Counted from the first letter of the stretch, positions 49,018-58,639 are shown. The stretch is 64,000 nucleotides of DNA from Williamsia serinedens (GCF_024171725.1 NZ_JAMTCG010000003.1:372001-436000), one strand, 5' to 3'. The notes: generated by a model not told the origin, from the sequence alone. Translations and numbers: made by a program.

Positions 49018-50475
49018 ATGCTCTCCTCGGTGACCACGCGGTGGCGCAAGCAGTACAGCAAGCTGCCCCCGGCGCTGCAGATGATCGGCCTCCAGATGTG
49101 GCTGCCGATCTTCTTCATGTTCATGTTCTGCTTCTGCTACCTGGGGGCGTTCCACTCGCCGAAGATCCACGACGCGCCGGTGGCGGTCGTGAACTCACCC
49201 GCGGCGTCGCAGTTCACGGACAAATTCACCCAGGCTTCGCCCGGCATGTTCGACTTCCGCTTCTATCAGGACACCGACCAGGCGACCGAGGCCGTCCGCG
49301 ACGGCAGCGCCGCGGCGGCGGTGCAGTTCCCGACCAGCCGGACGGGTGCCCCCGAGGTCACCATCGCCAGCGCCCACCAGTTCCAGGCCGCGCAGCTGAT
49401 GAAGTCGACGTTCACCACCGCGTTCAGCCAGGCCGGCACGACACCGCGGATCACCGACATCGCTCCCCTGCCGTCGGGTGACTCCTACGGCATGGGCGCG
49501 ATGTACCTGATGCTGTCCTGGTGCATCGGCGGCTACATGGTGGCCATGTTCATCGGCATGATGGGCAACCCGCTGAGCCACCTGACCCGCGTCGGGATCC
49601 TCGCCGGCGGGGCGTTGGTCGCGTCGGTGATCACCAACGTGCTGGCGTCGCTGGTGCTCGGCGTCTACAGCAGCGCACACATCTGGCAGATGATGGGGGT
49701 GTCGTTCCTGTGGATCCTCGCGATCGGACTCGCCGTGAACGGCCTCGCGTACTTCTTCGGTCGCTTCATCACCGCCATCGCGCTGACGATGTTCGTCTTC
49801 CTCTCCATCCCGTCGTCCGGCGCGGCCTACCCGGTGTGGATGGTCCCGCGGATCTTCGGTGATCTGAACCCGTTGGTCGTCGGACACGGCATCACCGAGA
49901 TGATCAAGCGTGTCCTGTACGGCGTCGGCGAGCCCTACTGGCAGCCGTTCCTCCTGATGGCGGGCTACGCGGTCCTCGGCATCGTGACGATGCTCGTCGG
50001 CAAGCGGTGGCGCGAGAGCAAGGAGTTCGACCGCATCCTCGCCGGCAAGACGACGATGATGGCGGCCGCCCAGGGCGCGATGATGCAGAAGGGCATGGCC
50101 GACCGCGAGCGGATCCTCGCCGCCCACGGCCTCGACTCCAACGCCGAGCCCATCGACGACGAGACCACTGACGACCGTGCGGCCGATGGGCGTACGACCG
50201 ACGACACGTCGGCCCCCAGCGACAGCCGCCGGAACGCGGAGCACGTCGATCACGACGACATGCGCGACGGAACTGACGGTGAGCGGCGTCGCCACTACTC
50301 CGTCGCCGACCTCGAGTCCGACTTCGGCGGTGACCCGATGCTGGGCGGGAACGGCCTCGGCCGCAGTGGGACCGGCGGTGCGCTCGCGACCGACGAGCTC
50401 GAACACCAGGTGCGCGAGATGATCAACCGACGCCGGGTGCCCGACGCATCGCTGAACGGACACTCCCGCCACTGA
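49018..50475 (+). CDS. ABC-2/YhgE-like (DUF3533-type) membrane protein
   Basis: A 485-residue protein with one helix near residues 28-48 and an extracytoplasmic domain (about 50-165: APVAVVNSPAASQFTDKF, DQATEAVRDGSAAAAVQFP). Five or so helices follow (160-345), and then a hydrophilic acidic tail to 485. This topology matches ABC-2 permeases of the YhgE/Pip and DUF3533 group. No ATPase gene is adjacent, so transport is unproven. It is downstream of heliorhodopsin but has its own promoter region. Confidence 0.75.
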   Translation: MLSSVTTRWRKQYSKLPPALQMIGLQMWLPIFFMFMFCFCYLGAFHSPKIHDAPVAVVNSPAASQFTDKFTQASPGMFDFRFYQDTDQATEAVRDGSAAAAVQFPTSRTGAPEVTIASAHQFQAAQLMKSTFTTAFSQAGTTPRITDIAPLPSGDSYGMGAMYLMLSWCIGGYMVAMFIGMMGNPLSHLTRVGILAGGALVASVITNVLASLVLGVYSSAHIWQMMGVSFLWILAIGLAVNGLAYFFGRFITAIALTMFVFLSIPSSGAAYPVWMVPRIFGDLNPLVVGHGITEMIKRVLYGVGEPYWQPFLLMAGYAVLGIVTMLVGKRWRESKEFDRILAGKTTMMAAAQGAMMQKGMADRERILAAHGLDSNAEPIDDETTDDRAADGRTTDDTSAPSDSRRNAEHVDHDDMRDGTDGERRRHYSVADLESDFGGDPMLGGNGLGRSGTGGALATDELEHQVREMINRRRVPDASLNGHSRH

Positions 50476-50500
50476 CACCACGGGATCGCCGGGGTTCGGT

Positions 50501-50506
50501 TGTACT
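50501..50506 (+). promoter_or_regulatory. Putative -10 (TGTACT) of the leaderless DinB-like gene
   Basis: TGTACT is six bases before ATG 50513, and no ribosome site is visible. Confidence 0.4.
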
Positions 50507-50512
50507 GGTCGC

Positions 50513-51001
50513 ATGGACGACTCGACAGCCGGCCCCGGCGATCCCGGGCACCCGACCCGGCGCAGCCTCGACGCGTACATCGACGAGCACCGCGATCTCC
50601 TCGCCCACTACCTCGACGACCTGACCGAGGAGGAGGCGCGCCGGTCGCTCGTCCCGTCGGCGACGACGCTGCTCGGCCTGCTCAAGCACGTGACCTTCGT
50701 CCACAGGGTCTGGTACGACCAGGACATCACCGGACGCTCGCGCGCCGACATGGGTCTTCCGGAATCCGCGGAGGAGTCGTGGATCCTCGACGATTCCGAC
50801 ACCATCGCGAGCGTGCTGTCGGGGTATCTCACCGCCTGCGCGGATGCTCGGTTGGCGATCGCGTCGACAAGCCTGGACACGATCGTCACCGGACGGCGCC
50901 CGCACCCGCTCTGGGACTCACACCTTCATGTGCTCCGTGAGCTCGCGCAGCACTGCGGGCACGCCGAGATCCTCCGCGAACAGATCGTCGCCGCACGCTG
51001 A
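50513..51001 (+). CDS. DinB-like four-helix protein (DUF664 type)
   Basis: A 162-residue protein with the helical DinB/DUF664 fold signature: LLGLLKHVTFVHRVWYD with a likely metal-binding His, and LRELAQHCGHAEILREQIVA near the end with two more His. This histidine triad binds a divalent metal in YfiT/DinB relatives and in mycothiol- or bacillithiol-dependent transferases. The substrate is unknown. It converges on the quinone-oxidoreductase-like gene across repeat R2. Confidence 0.85.
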   Translation: MDDSTAGPGDPGHPTRRSLDAYIDEHRDLLAHYLDDLTEEEARRSLVPSATTLLGLLKHVTFVHRVWYDQDITGRSRADMGLPESAEESWILDDSDTIASVLSGYLTACADARLAIASTSLDTIVTGRRPHPLWDSHLHVLRELAQHCGHAEILREQIVAAR

Positions 51002-51014
51002 TCCCCGGCTGGAA

Positions 51015-51196
51015 CTCGCCGACTGTGCCAAAACCCCTCGCCGAGTGGACCCAAACCCCTCCCCGAGCGTGCATTTGATGCCGTCGGCCGTGCAGCAGAT
51101 CCCAGCGACCGTGCAGTCGTGGCACACATCGCTGACCGTCTGCCCGCTCGGCGGGATCTGGTGCACTCTCGACGAGATCTGGTGCACGCTCGGCGA
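51015..51196. repeat. About 21-22-bp tandem repeat family R2 with orientation switch
   Basis: Forward units begin CTCGCCGA at 51015 and 51037 and CTCCCCGAG at 51059; CGTGCA recurs at 51068, 51089 and 51110. Two reverse units GATCTGGTGCAC follow at 51155 and 51176, reading on through CTCG(A/G)CGA. It fills the gap between convergent genes. Forward CGAGCGTGCA can pair with reverse TGCACGCTCG. Confidence 0.75.
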
Positions 51197-51200
51197 GTGA

Positions 51201-52217
51201 TCAGTCGGCGGTGATGACGACCTTGCCGACCGTGCCCGACGACTCGAGGATCCGGTGCGCCTCGCGCAGCGTGTCGACGCCGAGGGGCGAGAGCGTGCGG
51301 TTCATCGTCGACACGATCCGACCCTCGTCGACGAGGTCGGCGATGCGGTCGAGGAGCCGGGCCTGGGCGTCGTTCTCCGGCTGCTGGAGCGGCAGCGTGA
51401 ACATGAACTCCCACCGCCAGCTCTGGCTCTTCGACTTCAGCGGCATGGTGTCGAGTCCCTCGGGGTCGTCGATCGCGACGACCGCGCCGCGCACCCGCAG
51501 GAGCTCGGCGTAGGCCTCGACATTGCCGTCGGAGAACGCGGAGAAGACGTGATCGACGCCGCCGGGGGCGACCTCCCGCACCGACGACACGAGATCGTGG
51601 CGGTCGACGACGTGATGCGCGCCCATCCGGGTCGCCCACTCCCGCGACTCGTCACGCGACGCCGTCGCCACGACCGTCAGGTCGGTGAGCGCTCGTGCGA
51701 GCTGGGTGACCATCGACCCGGTCCCGCCTGCTCCCCCGCTGACGAGCACGGTGCCCGACGCGCCCTCGGGGATCTCCAACACCTCGAACAGCGCCTCCCA
51801 GGCGGTGATCGAGGTGAGCGGCAGTGCGGCCGCCTCGGCGAAGTCGATCGACGACGGCTTGCGGCCGACGACCCGCTCGTCGACGAGATGGTGGCTGGTG
51901 TTCGTGCCGGGCCGGGCGATCGACCCGGCGTAGAAGACCTCGTCCCCGACCGCCCGTGTGGTCACGTCGGGCCCGACGGCCACGACGACACCGGCCGCGT
52001 CGAACCCCAGCACCTTCGGTGCCGCGTCCGCGTCGAACCCACTGCGCACCTTGACGTCGACGGGGTTGACCGAAACGGCCTTCACGGCGACCAGCAGGTC
52101 GTGCCCGGTCGGCGTGGGGGTCTCCGACTCGACGACGACGAACGAGGTGTCGGCGTCGACGGGTCCGGGCGCGGTGGCGGCGATCGACGTGGTGGTCGAC
52201 GGGATCGAGGAGGTCAT
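51201..52217 (-). CDS. Zinc-independent medium-chain alcohol dehydrogenase / quinone-oxidoreductase-like protein
   Basis: A 338-residue MDR-family oxidoreductase. The GroES-like domain includes AVSVNPVDVKVRSGF and VLGFDAAGVVVAVG; the Rossmann domain has VLVSGGAGGTGSMVTQLARAL, a glycine-rich NADPH site near residue 155. The structural-zinc cysteine cluster is absent. It most resembles the ZADH/quinone oxidoreductase group that reduces quinones or enones. It is leaderless from ATG 52217 (TACCGT six bases upstream). Confidence 0.9.
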   Translation of the reverse strand: MTSSIPSTTTSIAATAPGPVDADTSFVVVESETPTPTGHDLLVAVKAVSVNPVDVKVRSGFDADAAPKVLGFDAAGVVVAVGPDVTTRAVGDEVFYAGSIARPGTNTSHHLVDERVVGRKPSSIDFAEAAALPLTSITAWEALFEVLEIPEGASGTVLVSGGAGGTGSMVTQLARALTDLTVVATASRDESREWATRMGAHHVVDRHDLVSSVREVAPGGVDHVFSAFSDGNVEAYAELLRVRGAVVAIDDPEGLDTMPLKSKSQSWRWEFMFTLPLQQPENDAQARLLDRIADLVDEGRIVSTMNRTLSPLGVDTLREAHRILESSGTVGKVVITAD

Positions 52218-52223
52218 GCCTCG

Positions 52224-52229
52224 ACGGTA
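52224..52229 (-). promoter_or_regulatory. -10 element (TACCGT) of a leaderless promoter
   Basis: On the minus strand TACCGT, six bases, then ATG 52217. Confidence 0.55.
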
Positions 52230-52248
52230 GGCGCGACACCCCCGGAGA

Positions 52249-52288
52249 CGACGACAGCCCCGCCCGGGACCGGGCGGGGCTGTCGTCG
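52249..52288. terminator. Strong hairpin terminator after sucD
   Basis: An 18-bp perfect stem (52249-52266 with 52271-52288) has a GGAC loop. It is ten bases beyond the sucD stop and upstream of the oxidoreductase promoter, so it insulates the two. Confidence 0.85.
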
Positions 52289-52298
52289 GAAACAGATG

Positions 52299-53201
52299 TC
52301 AGAGAGCGTTGTACAGCTCGCGCGCGAGCTCGGCGGTCTCGGTCGGCGTCTTGCCGACCTTGACGCCGGCGGCCTCCAGCGCGTCCTTCTTGGCCTGCGC
52401 GGTGCCGGAGCTGCCGGAGACGATGGCGCCGGCGTGGCCCATCGTCTTGCCCTCAGGCGCGGTGAACCCGGCGACGTAGCCGACGACGGGCTTGCTCACG
52501 TTGGCCTTGATGTAGTCGGCGGCACGCTCCTCGGCGTCGCCGCCGATCTCGCCGATCATCACGATGACCTTGGTCTCGGGGTCGGCCTCGAACGCCTCGA
52601 TGGCGTCGATGTGCGTCGTGCCGATGACCGGGTCACCGCCGATGCCGATGGCCGTCGAGAAGCCGATGTCCCGCAGCTCGTACATCATCTGGTAGGTCAG
52701 GGTGCCCGACTTCGAGACGAGGCCGATGCCACCCTTGCCCGCGATGTTCGCCGGCGTGATGCCGACGAGCGACTCCTCCGGGGTGATGATGCCGGGGCAG
52801 TTCGGGCCGATGATGCGGGTCTTCTCGCCCTTGGACTTGTTGTAGGCCCACGCGTACGCGGAGTCCTGCACGGGGATGCCCTCGGTGATGACGACGAGCA
52901 GCGGGATCTCCGCGTCGATCGCCTCGATGATGGCGTCCTTGGCGAACTTCGGCGGGACGAACGCGATGGAGACGTCGGCGCCCGTCTTCTCGATGGCCTC
53001 CGAGACCGACCCGAACACGGGGAGCTCGACGTCGGAGCCGTCCTTGGCCTGGTGGCTGACGGTGGTGCCGGCCTTGCGGGCGTTGACGCCACCCACGACC
53101 TGGGTGCCGGCCTTGAGCATCAGCTTGGTGTGCTTGGTGCCCTCGCCGCCGGTGATGCCCTGGACGATGACCTTGCTGTCCTTGGTGAGGAAAATCGACA
53201 T
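52299..53201 (-). CDS. sucD: Succinate-CoA ligase alpha subunit
   Basis: A 300-residue alpha subunit with an N-terminal CoA-binding Rossmann fold ([16 protein letters not shown]) and [22 protein letters not shown]. The phosphohistidine is His256 in [12 protein letters not shown]. With SucC it converts succinyl-CoA to succinate with NTP formation in the TCA cycle. It starts 13 nt after sucC and is followed by a strong terminator. Confidence 0.98.
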   Translation of the reverse strand: MSIFLTKDSKVIVQGITGGEGTKHTKLMLKAGTQVVGGVNARKAGTTVSHQAKDGSDVELPVFGSVSEAIEKTGADVSIAFVPPKFAKDAIIEAIDAEIPLLVVITEGIPVQDSAYAWAYNKSKGEKTRIIGPNCPGIITPEESLVGITPANIAGKGGIGLVSKSGTLTYQMMYELRDIGFSTAIGIGGDPVIGTTHIDAIEAFEADPETKVIVMIGEIGGDAEERAADYIKANVSKPVVGYVAGFTAPEGKTMGHAGAIVSGSSGTAQAKKDALEAAGVKVGKTPTETAELARELYNAL

Positions 53202-53214
53202 GTCTGCTCGTCCT

Positions 53215-54378
53215 TTACTTGCTCGCCAGTTCGGCGGCCTTGTCGGCGCCGGCGTCCATGGTGTCGGCCAGGGTGACGAGCGGGTGGTTCGCCTCGTCGA
53301 GGATCCGGCGGCCCTCCTCGACGTTGTTGCCGTCGAGCCGGACCACGAGGGGCTTGTTCGCGTCGTCGCCGAGGATCTTCAGCGCGGACACGATGCCGTT
53401 GGCGACCGCGTCGCACGCGGTGATGCCACCGAAGACGTTGACGAACACGCTCTTGACCTGCGAGTCGCCGAGGATGACGTCGAGTCCGGCCGCCATGACC
53501 TCGGCGGACGCACCGCCGCCGATGTCGAGGAAGTTGGCGGGCTTCACGCCGCCGTGCTTCTCACCGGCGTACGCGACGACGTCGAGGGTCGACATGACCA
53601 GGCCCGCGCCGTTGCCGATGATGCCGACCTGGCCGTCGAGCTTGACGTAGTTGAGGTCGTTCTCCTTGGCCTTCAGCTCGAGGGGGTCGGTCGCGTCCTT
53701 GTCCTCGAACTCCGCATGGTCGGGCTGGCGGAAGTCGGCGTTCGCGTCGAGCGTGATCTTGCCGTCGAGGGCCAGGATCTGGTCGTCGGGGGTGCGCACC
53801 AGCGGGTTGACCTCGACCAGCGTGGCGTCCTCACCGATGAACACCTCCCACAGCTTCTGGATGGTGTTGGCCGCGGCGTCGAGCACCTCGGCGGGGAGCT
53901 TGCCCTTCTCGGCGATCTCGCGGGCGAACGCGAGGTCCACACCCTTCACGGCGTCGACGGGGACGCGGGCGAGGGCGTCGGGGTTCTCCTCGGCCGTCAC
54001 CTCGATCTCCACGCCGCCCTCGACCGAGCACATCGCGAGGTAGGTGCGGTTCGTGCGGTCGAGCAGGAAGGAGATGTAGTACTCCTCCGCGATGTCGCTC
54101 GCCTCGGCCACGAGGAGCTTCTTGACGACGTGGCCCTTGATGTCCAGGCCGAGGATCGCCTCGGCGTTGGCCTGCGCCTCGTCGGCGTCGGCGGAGTACT
54201 TGACGCCGCCCGCCTTGCCACGGCCGCCGACCTTCACCTGGGCCTTGACCATGACCGGCTTGCCGATTTCCTCGGCGATCTGCCGAGCTCCCTCGACGGT
54301 GTCGGTCACGCGGCCGGCGGATGTCGGAACCTCGTGCTTGGCGAAGAGTTCCTTCGCCTGGTATTCGAAGAGATCCAT
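53215..54378 (-). CDS. sucC: Succinate-CoA ligase beta subunit
   Basis: A 387-residue beta subunit starting [18 protein letters not shown], with an ATP-grasp domain ([19 protein letters not shown]) and a C-terminal CoA-ligase fold ([17 protein letters not shown]-type segment, read here as [18 protein letters not shown]). It is the first gene of sucCD. A consensus Crp/GlxR site lies about 225 nt upstream in the divergent region shared with the M23 gene. Confidence 0.98.
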   Translation of the reverse strand: MDLFEYQAKELFAKHEVPTSAGRVTDTVEGARQIAEEIGKPVMVKAQVKVGGRGKAGGVKYSADADEAQANAEAILGLDIKGHVVKKLLVAEASDIAEEYYISFLLDRTNRTYLAMCSVEGGVEIEVTAEENPDALARVPVDAVKGVDLAFAREIAEKGKLPAEVLDAAANTIQKLWEVFIGEDATLVEVNPLVRTPDDQILALDGKITLDANADFRQPDHAEFEDKDATDPLELKAKENDLNYVKLDGQVGIIGNGAGLVMSTLDVVAYAGEKHGGVKPANFLDIGGGASAEVMAAGLDVILGDSQVKSVFVNVFGGITACDAVANGIVSALKILGDDANKPLVVRLDGNNVEEGRRILDEANHPLVTLADTMDAGADKAAELASK

Positions 54379-54818
54379 TCAGCTCACCATCTCCAGATTC
54401 GCCCGCGCTTCGTCTGTGGCCGCGAGCACCGTGAGAGAGGTTATCGCCGCGGTGTGCGGCCACCGGACGCGCATCCGATCCACGTGGCCCAGGTCACTCA
54501 ATCGGCGTTCGCGACCTCCGTCCGAGCGCTCGTTCGGGCCGTTTTGCGGCCATTTCGGGCACAGAGACGGAAAATTCCGACTGCTCGCACCGCGTGGTCA
54601 AATGTGAGGCAGCTCACATCGCTGAAGAACCGTTCGCCCGCGGTTGCACACGCTGCAATCATTTCGTTACCGTCGCCTGGGCGCAGCGACGAGACCGCGA
54701 TCATCGGGTCGGCGAGCACAGCGCACATTCGTGGGGGACAAGCCGGAAGGCACAGCACACGCGGACGCTCCGCGCATCAGGCGTGGGTGGGCGTGTGTCG
54801 AATTCGGAAGGTGCAGTC
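54379..54818. other. 440-nt divergent regulatory region between sucC and the M23 peptidase gene
   Basis: No gene is supported here. The region is relatively AT-rich. It contains a Crp/GlxR consensus site, TTGCA-N5-TGCAA (inverted, near 54644) and a GTTACC motif near 54667. Both genes may have long 5' leaders. I recognise no riboswitch. Confidence 0.6.
54603..54618. promoter_or_regulatory. Crp/GlxR-family binding site (full consensus)
   Basis: TGTGAGGCAGCTCACA matches the TGTGA-N6-TCACA consensus without a mismatch in the ten defined bases. It lies between divergent sucC and the M23 peptidase gene and could act on either. Confidence 0.75.
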
Positions 54819-55853
54819 TTGGCAGTACGAGGGAACACGGGCGTCGACGTCGACAGCACGACCCTGGAGGACGACCTCCGTCCCGAGGAGATCACCTCGA
54901 TCATCCCGATCGACTGGGACTCCACAGACACCCCCTCGTGGGACGCGCCCCGCCCGCGCACCCCGCAGCGGCCCCTCCCTGCCGACGTCACGCAGGACAT
55001 CCTCATCGCCGAGGTGGAGTTCGAGGCGACGGCCGACGCCCATCGCTTCACCCTCGACGAGACCGGCTACCGCGCACCCGAGGCACGGCCGACCCCGCAG
55101 GCGCGACCGGCACGCTCGGGCGGCCGCCATCGCCTGGCCGCGCCGCCGTCGGCCCTCAAGGGACGTGCTGCCCTGCTGGCCGTCGCCGCGGGCGCAGCAG
55201 TCGTGGCTGCGACCGGCCACATCGACACCGCGCAGCCGACCGACACCGACACCGCCGACGCGCCGAACGCCGGGGTCAACCCGGCCGCCGCCGTCGCACC
55301 CGTCGATCCGACACTGCAGGGCGACTCCGGCGTCACGCCGGGCACCGCGCCGTCGGACATGAAGAACTTCACCGACCAGCTCGCGCAGGGCGACAAGTAC
55401 GCCAAGGACGCCGCCGCCGCGGACGCCGCCGCACGTCGGCCCCTGTTCGCGTCGCCGGTCGCGTTCGGCGCCTACCAGTTCACGTCCGGCTTCGCGTACC
55501 GCTGGGGCGCGTTCCACGGTGGCGTCGACTTCGCCGCCCCGCTGGGCACCCCCATCCACGCGGCCACCGACGGCATCGTCCGCGAGGCGGGTCCGGCCGA
55601 GGGCTTCGGCAACTGGATTCAGATCGAGGCGCCCGACGGCACCATCACCATGTACGGCCACATGTACGACTCGGGTGTCGGCGTCCGCAAGGGCCAGCAC
55701 GTCGAGGCGGGCGACATCATCGGCGCCGTCGGCAGCAACGGGTTCTCCACCGGCCCGCACTGCCACTTCGAGGTGTGGCAGCACGGCATGAAGATCGACC
55801 CGACGCCGTGGCTCGCCGCGCACGGCATCCGCCAGCCCGCCTACACCGGCTGA
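54819..55853 (+). CDS. M23 family metallopeptidase (peptidoglycan endopeptidase, Rv0950c-like)
   Basis: A 344-residue protein from TTG 54819, chosen for its GGAAGG ribosome site seven bases upstream; GTG 54795 is an alternative. A 110-residue acidic cytoplasmic region precedes one membrane helix (about 115-132) and a linker. The LytM/M23 domain has HGGVD (about 233-237) and HCHFE (about 314-318), with the zinc ligands intact. It likely cleaves peptidoglycan cross-bridges, or regulates a hydrolase, from the membrane. It converges on uvrD1 across R1 repeat locus C. Confidence 0.92.
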   Translation: MAVRGNTGVDVDSTTLEDDLRPEEITSIIPIDWDSTDTPSWDAPRPRTPQRPLPADVTQDILIAEVEFEATADAHRFTLDETGYRAPEARPTPQARPARSGGRHRLAAPPSALKGRAALLAVAAGAAVVAATGHIDTAQPTDTDTADAPNAGVNPAAAVAPVDPTLQGDSGVTPGTAPSDMKNFTDQLAQGDKYAKDAAAADAAARRPLFASPVAFGAYQFTSGFAYRWGAFHGGVDFAAPLGTPIHAATDGIVREAGPAEGFGNWIQIEAPDGTITMYGHMYDSGVGVRKGQHVEAGDIIGAVGSNGFSTGPHCHFEVWQHGMKIDPTPWLAAHGIRQPAYTG

Positions 55854-55920
55854 GCAACCGCCCTCTCAAGGCGCACCCACACCACGCACTCGCGGCGACC
55901 CAGGCACCCGCGGTCCCACG

Positions 55921-56099
55921 CCGTTCGTCGGGCAGCCAAGTCCATTCGTTGGGCAGCCGGAGCCGTTCGTTGGGCGGCCGGAACCACCCGTTGGGCAGCC
56001 GGAGCCGTTCGTTGGGCAGCCGAAACCACCGGTCGGTCGTCCACGGGTCGGCCCACGTCTTCGCTGCCCACCAGACGGTTCCGACTGCCCAACGAACGG
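55921..56099. repeat. 21-bp tandem repeat family R1, locus C (six forward and two reverse units)
   Basis: Units start every 21 bp at 55921, 55942, 55963, 55984, 56005 and 56026 (last degenerate), with core CGTTCGTTGGGCAGCCGG. Two opposite units (CTGCCCACCAGACGG at 56064, CTGCCCAACGAACGG at 56085) follow. The element fills most of the 256-nt gap between convergent M23 and uvrD1 and can fold into hairpins. Confidence 0.88.
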
Positions 56100-56109
56100 G
56101 GCAGCGGGT

Positions 56110-58593
56110 CTAGAGCTTCTCGACCGGGAGTCCCCCGAGGGACATGAGGGTGATCCGGCCCCCGCTGCCGAAGTCGAAGGTGACGCGTTCGGTCGCGCCG
56201 GATCCCTCCTTGGCGACGACCTTGCCCATCCCGTACTTGGCGTGGTTCACGCGATCGCCGACGGCCACCGACACCTGTGCGTTCCGACCGCGCGTCGGGT
56301 CGGAGGAGTACGACGACCGGCCGCGCATGCCCGACGAGCCCGACTCCCCCGACCCCGACCGGTAGGAACCGGCACCGAAGAAGCCGCCGGAACTGCCGAA
56401 CGACCGCTCCCGACGCCTCGGCTCGGTGCGCTGCCAGTCGATGAGGTGTTGCGGGATCTCCTGTAGGAAGCGCGATTCCGGGTTCGACACCGGTTGACCC
56501 CACGCCGACCGCACCATCGCGCGTGTCACGTACAGCCGTTTGCGGGCCCGGGTGATGCCCACGTAGGCGAGACGCCGTTCCTCGCTGAGTTCGGCCGGGT
56601 CGCCGAGGGCGCGCATGTGGGGGAACTGTCCGTCCTCCCACCCGGTGACGAACACGACGGGGAACTCGAGTCCCTTCGCGGTGTGCAGGGTCATCAACGT
56701 GACGAGGCCGGACTCGCTGTCGGGGACCTGGTCGGCGTCGGCGACGAGCGACACCCGCTCGAGGAACGCCGCCAGCGACCCCGGTTCGGGCTCGCCGTCG
56801 GCGGGATCAGGACGATCCTCCGGCGCGAGCGCGGCCGCGTCGATGCTGAACTCCCGGGCGACCGAGACGAGTTCCTCGAGGTTGTCGCGGCGAGCGCCGT
56901 CCTGCGGGTCCGACGATCCCTCGAGCTCGTCGCGGTATCCCGACCGCGCCACGATCGCCTCGACGAGGTCACCGATGTCGGCGTTCTCACGGCCGGCGTC
57001 GACGGACACGGTGTCCGCGTCCTCGGCGTCGCCGGACGCGAAGATCGTCAGGAAGTCGTTGCGGAGACCTTCGATGAGGTCGACGAAACCCGAGATCTGC
57101 TTCACCGCGCGCGAGTTCAGCATCGGGACGTTTCCCGCCGCGGCGTCGATCAGCGCCTGGTAGTAACTGATGCCCGCGTTCTCCGAGTGCACCGCGACGC
57201 AGGCCTGCGCGCGGTCGCCGATGGCACGCTTGGGCACGTTGACGATCCGTCGGAGGCTGACGGTGTCCTCCGGGTTCGCGACGACGCGCAGGTAGGCGAC
57301 GATGTCGCGGACCTCGCGCCGCTCGTAGAAGCGCACACCGCCGACGACCTTGTAGGCGATGCCGAGCCGGATGAACACCTCCTCGAGCGCACGGGACCCA
57401 CTGTTGGTCCGGTAGAACACGGCGATGTCGGAGTAGGCGAACTCCCCTGTGTCGGTGAGACGGTCGATCTCACCGGCGATGAACGACGCCTCGTCGCGCT
57501 CGGTGTCGGCGACGTACCCGACGATGAGCTCGCCGTCCCCGGAGTCGGTCCACAGCTTCTTCTCGCGACGATTCGGGTTCCGCGCGATGACCGCGTTGGC
57601 CGCCGACAGGATCGTCTGCGTCGAGCGGTAGTTCTGCTCCAGCAAGATGGTCTCGGTGTCGGGGAAGTCGCGCTCGAACTCCTCGATGTTGCGGATCGTG
57701 GCGCCGCGGAACGCGTAGATCGACTGGTCGGCGTCACCGACGACGCACAGCTCCGACGGCGTCACCGCGCCGGCGCCGGTCCCGACGAGCTCGCGCACCA
57801 GGACGTACTGCGCGTGGTTGGTGTCCTGGTACTCGTCCACCAGGACATGACGGAAACGACGACGGTAGTACTCGGCGACCTCGGGATGAGTCTGCAGCAG
57901 CGTGACCGTCTCGCCGATGAGGTCGTCGAAGTCGAAGGCGTTCGCCGCGGCCAGACGTCGCTGGTACTGGGTGTAGATGTCGGCGAGCGTCACCAGCGTG
58001 TCGTCGTCGGCCTCGGCCGCCGCCTCGGTGGCCGCCGCCGGGTCGATCAGCTCGTTCTTGAGGTTCGAGATGTGGATGCCCGCGCCGCGCGGTGAGAACT
58101 TCTTCGGGTCGAGATCGAGGTCGCGGACGATCATCGCCAGCAGCCGCTTCGAGTCGTCGGCGTCGTAGATGGAGAAGTTCGAGTTCCGGCTCGCGATGAG
58201 CGCGGCCTGCGCCCGCAGGATCCGCACACAGGTCGAGTGGAACGTCGACACCCACATCCGGTTGGCCCGCGGGCCGACCAGTGACACCACCCGCTCACGC
58301 ATCTCGGCGGCGGCCTTGTTGGTGAACGTGATGGCGAGGATCTCGCCGGGTGAGACGTCCCGCTGGGCCAGGAGGTAGGCGATCCGACGTGTCAGCACGG
58401 CCGTCTTGCCGGACCCGGCGCCGGCCACGATCAGCAGCGGCGACCCGGCGTGGCGCACCGCGGCCTGCTGCTGCGGGTTGAGCCCGTCGAGCAGTTCACG
58501 CGCACGGTCGGTGAGGGCGTCGTCGGACACCCCCGAGACCGACGGATCACCCCTGGTGAGTCCGGGAAGCGACGGCTGTGGTGCGGATTTCAT
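56110..58593 (-). CDS. uvrD1: ATP-dependent DNA helicase UvrD1/PcrA
   Basis: An 827-residue superfamily 1A 3'-5' helicase. It has the Q-motif LNPQQQAAVRH, Walker A GAGSGKT (58-64), motif Ia FTNKAAAEMRERV, motif II VDEYQDTN, motif III GDADQSIYAFRGA and motif VI VGITRARKRLYVTRA. A Gly/Ser/Arg linker leads to a C-terminal Tudor-like domain (VGDRVNHAKYGMGKVVA) that binds RNA polymerase or Ku in relatives. It acts in nucleotide excision repair and transcription-coupled repair. A LexA-like box is upstream. Confidence 0.97.
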   Translation of the reverse strand: MKSAPQPSLPGLTRGDPSVSGVSDDALTDRARELLDGLNPQQQAAVRHAGSPLLIVAGAGSGKTAVLTRRIAYLLAQRDVSPGEILAITFTNKAAAEMRERVVSLVGPRANRMWVSTFHSTCVRILRAQAALIASRNSNFSIYDADDSKRLLAMIVRDLDLDPKKFSPRGAGIHISNLKNELIDPAAATEAAAEADDDTLVTLADIYTQYQRRLAAANAFDFDDLIGETVTLLQTHPEVAEYYRRRFRHVLVDEYQDTNHAQYVLVRELVGTGAGAVTPSELCVVGDADQSIYAFRGATIRNIEEFERDFPDTETILLEQNYRSTQTILSAANAVIARNPNRREKKLWTDSGDGELIVGYVADTERDEASFIAGEIDRLTDTGEFAYSDIAVFYRTNSGSRALEEVFIRLGIAYKVVGGVRFYERREVRDIVAYLRVVANPEDTVSLRRIVNVPKRAIGDRAQACVAVHSENAGISYYQALIDAAAGNVPMLNSRAVKQISGFVDLIEGLRNDFLTIFASGDAEDADTVSVDAGRENADIGDLVEAIVARSGYRDELEGSSDPQDGARRDNLEELVSVAREFSIDAAALAPEDRPDPADGEPEPGSLAAFLERVSLVADADQVPDSESGLVTLMTLHTAKGLEFPVVFVTGWEDGQFPHMRALGDPAELSEERRLAYVGITRARKRLYVTRAMVRSAWGQPVSNPESRFLQEIPQHLIDWQRTEPRRRERSFGSSGGFFGAGSYRSGSGESGSSGMRGRSSYSSDPTRGRNAQVSVAVGDRVNHAKYGMGKVVAKEGSGATERVTFDFGSGGRITLMSLGGLPVEKL

Positions 58594-58639
58594 CAGGGAT
58601 TGAGAGTACCCGCGTGGTCGGACAGGGTGCGCGCGCCAT

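Noticed and set aside
54379-54794. A riboswitch or small RNA in the sucC/M23 gap
   Set aside because: Only short inverted repeats and a Crp site were found; no known riboswitch core was recognised.
55921-56099. CRISPR array
   Set aside because: The units are contiguous 21-bp repeats without unique spacers, they switch orientation, and no cas gene is nearby.
55854-56113. The open frames crossing R1 (LGSRSRSLGS-type peptides) as coding sequence
   Set aside because: A 21-bp period keeps any frame open, and the frames join unrelated shadow sequence. No start or ribosome site supports them.
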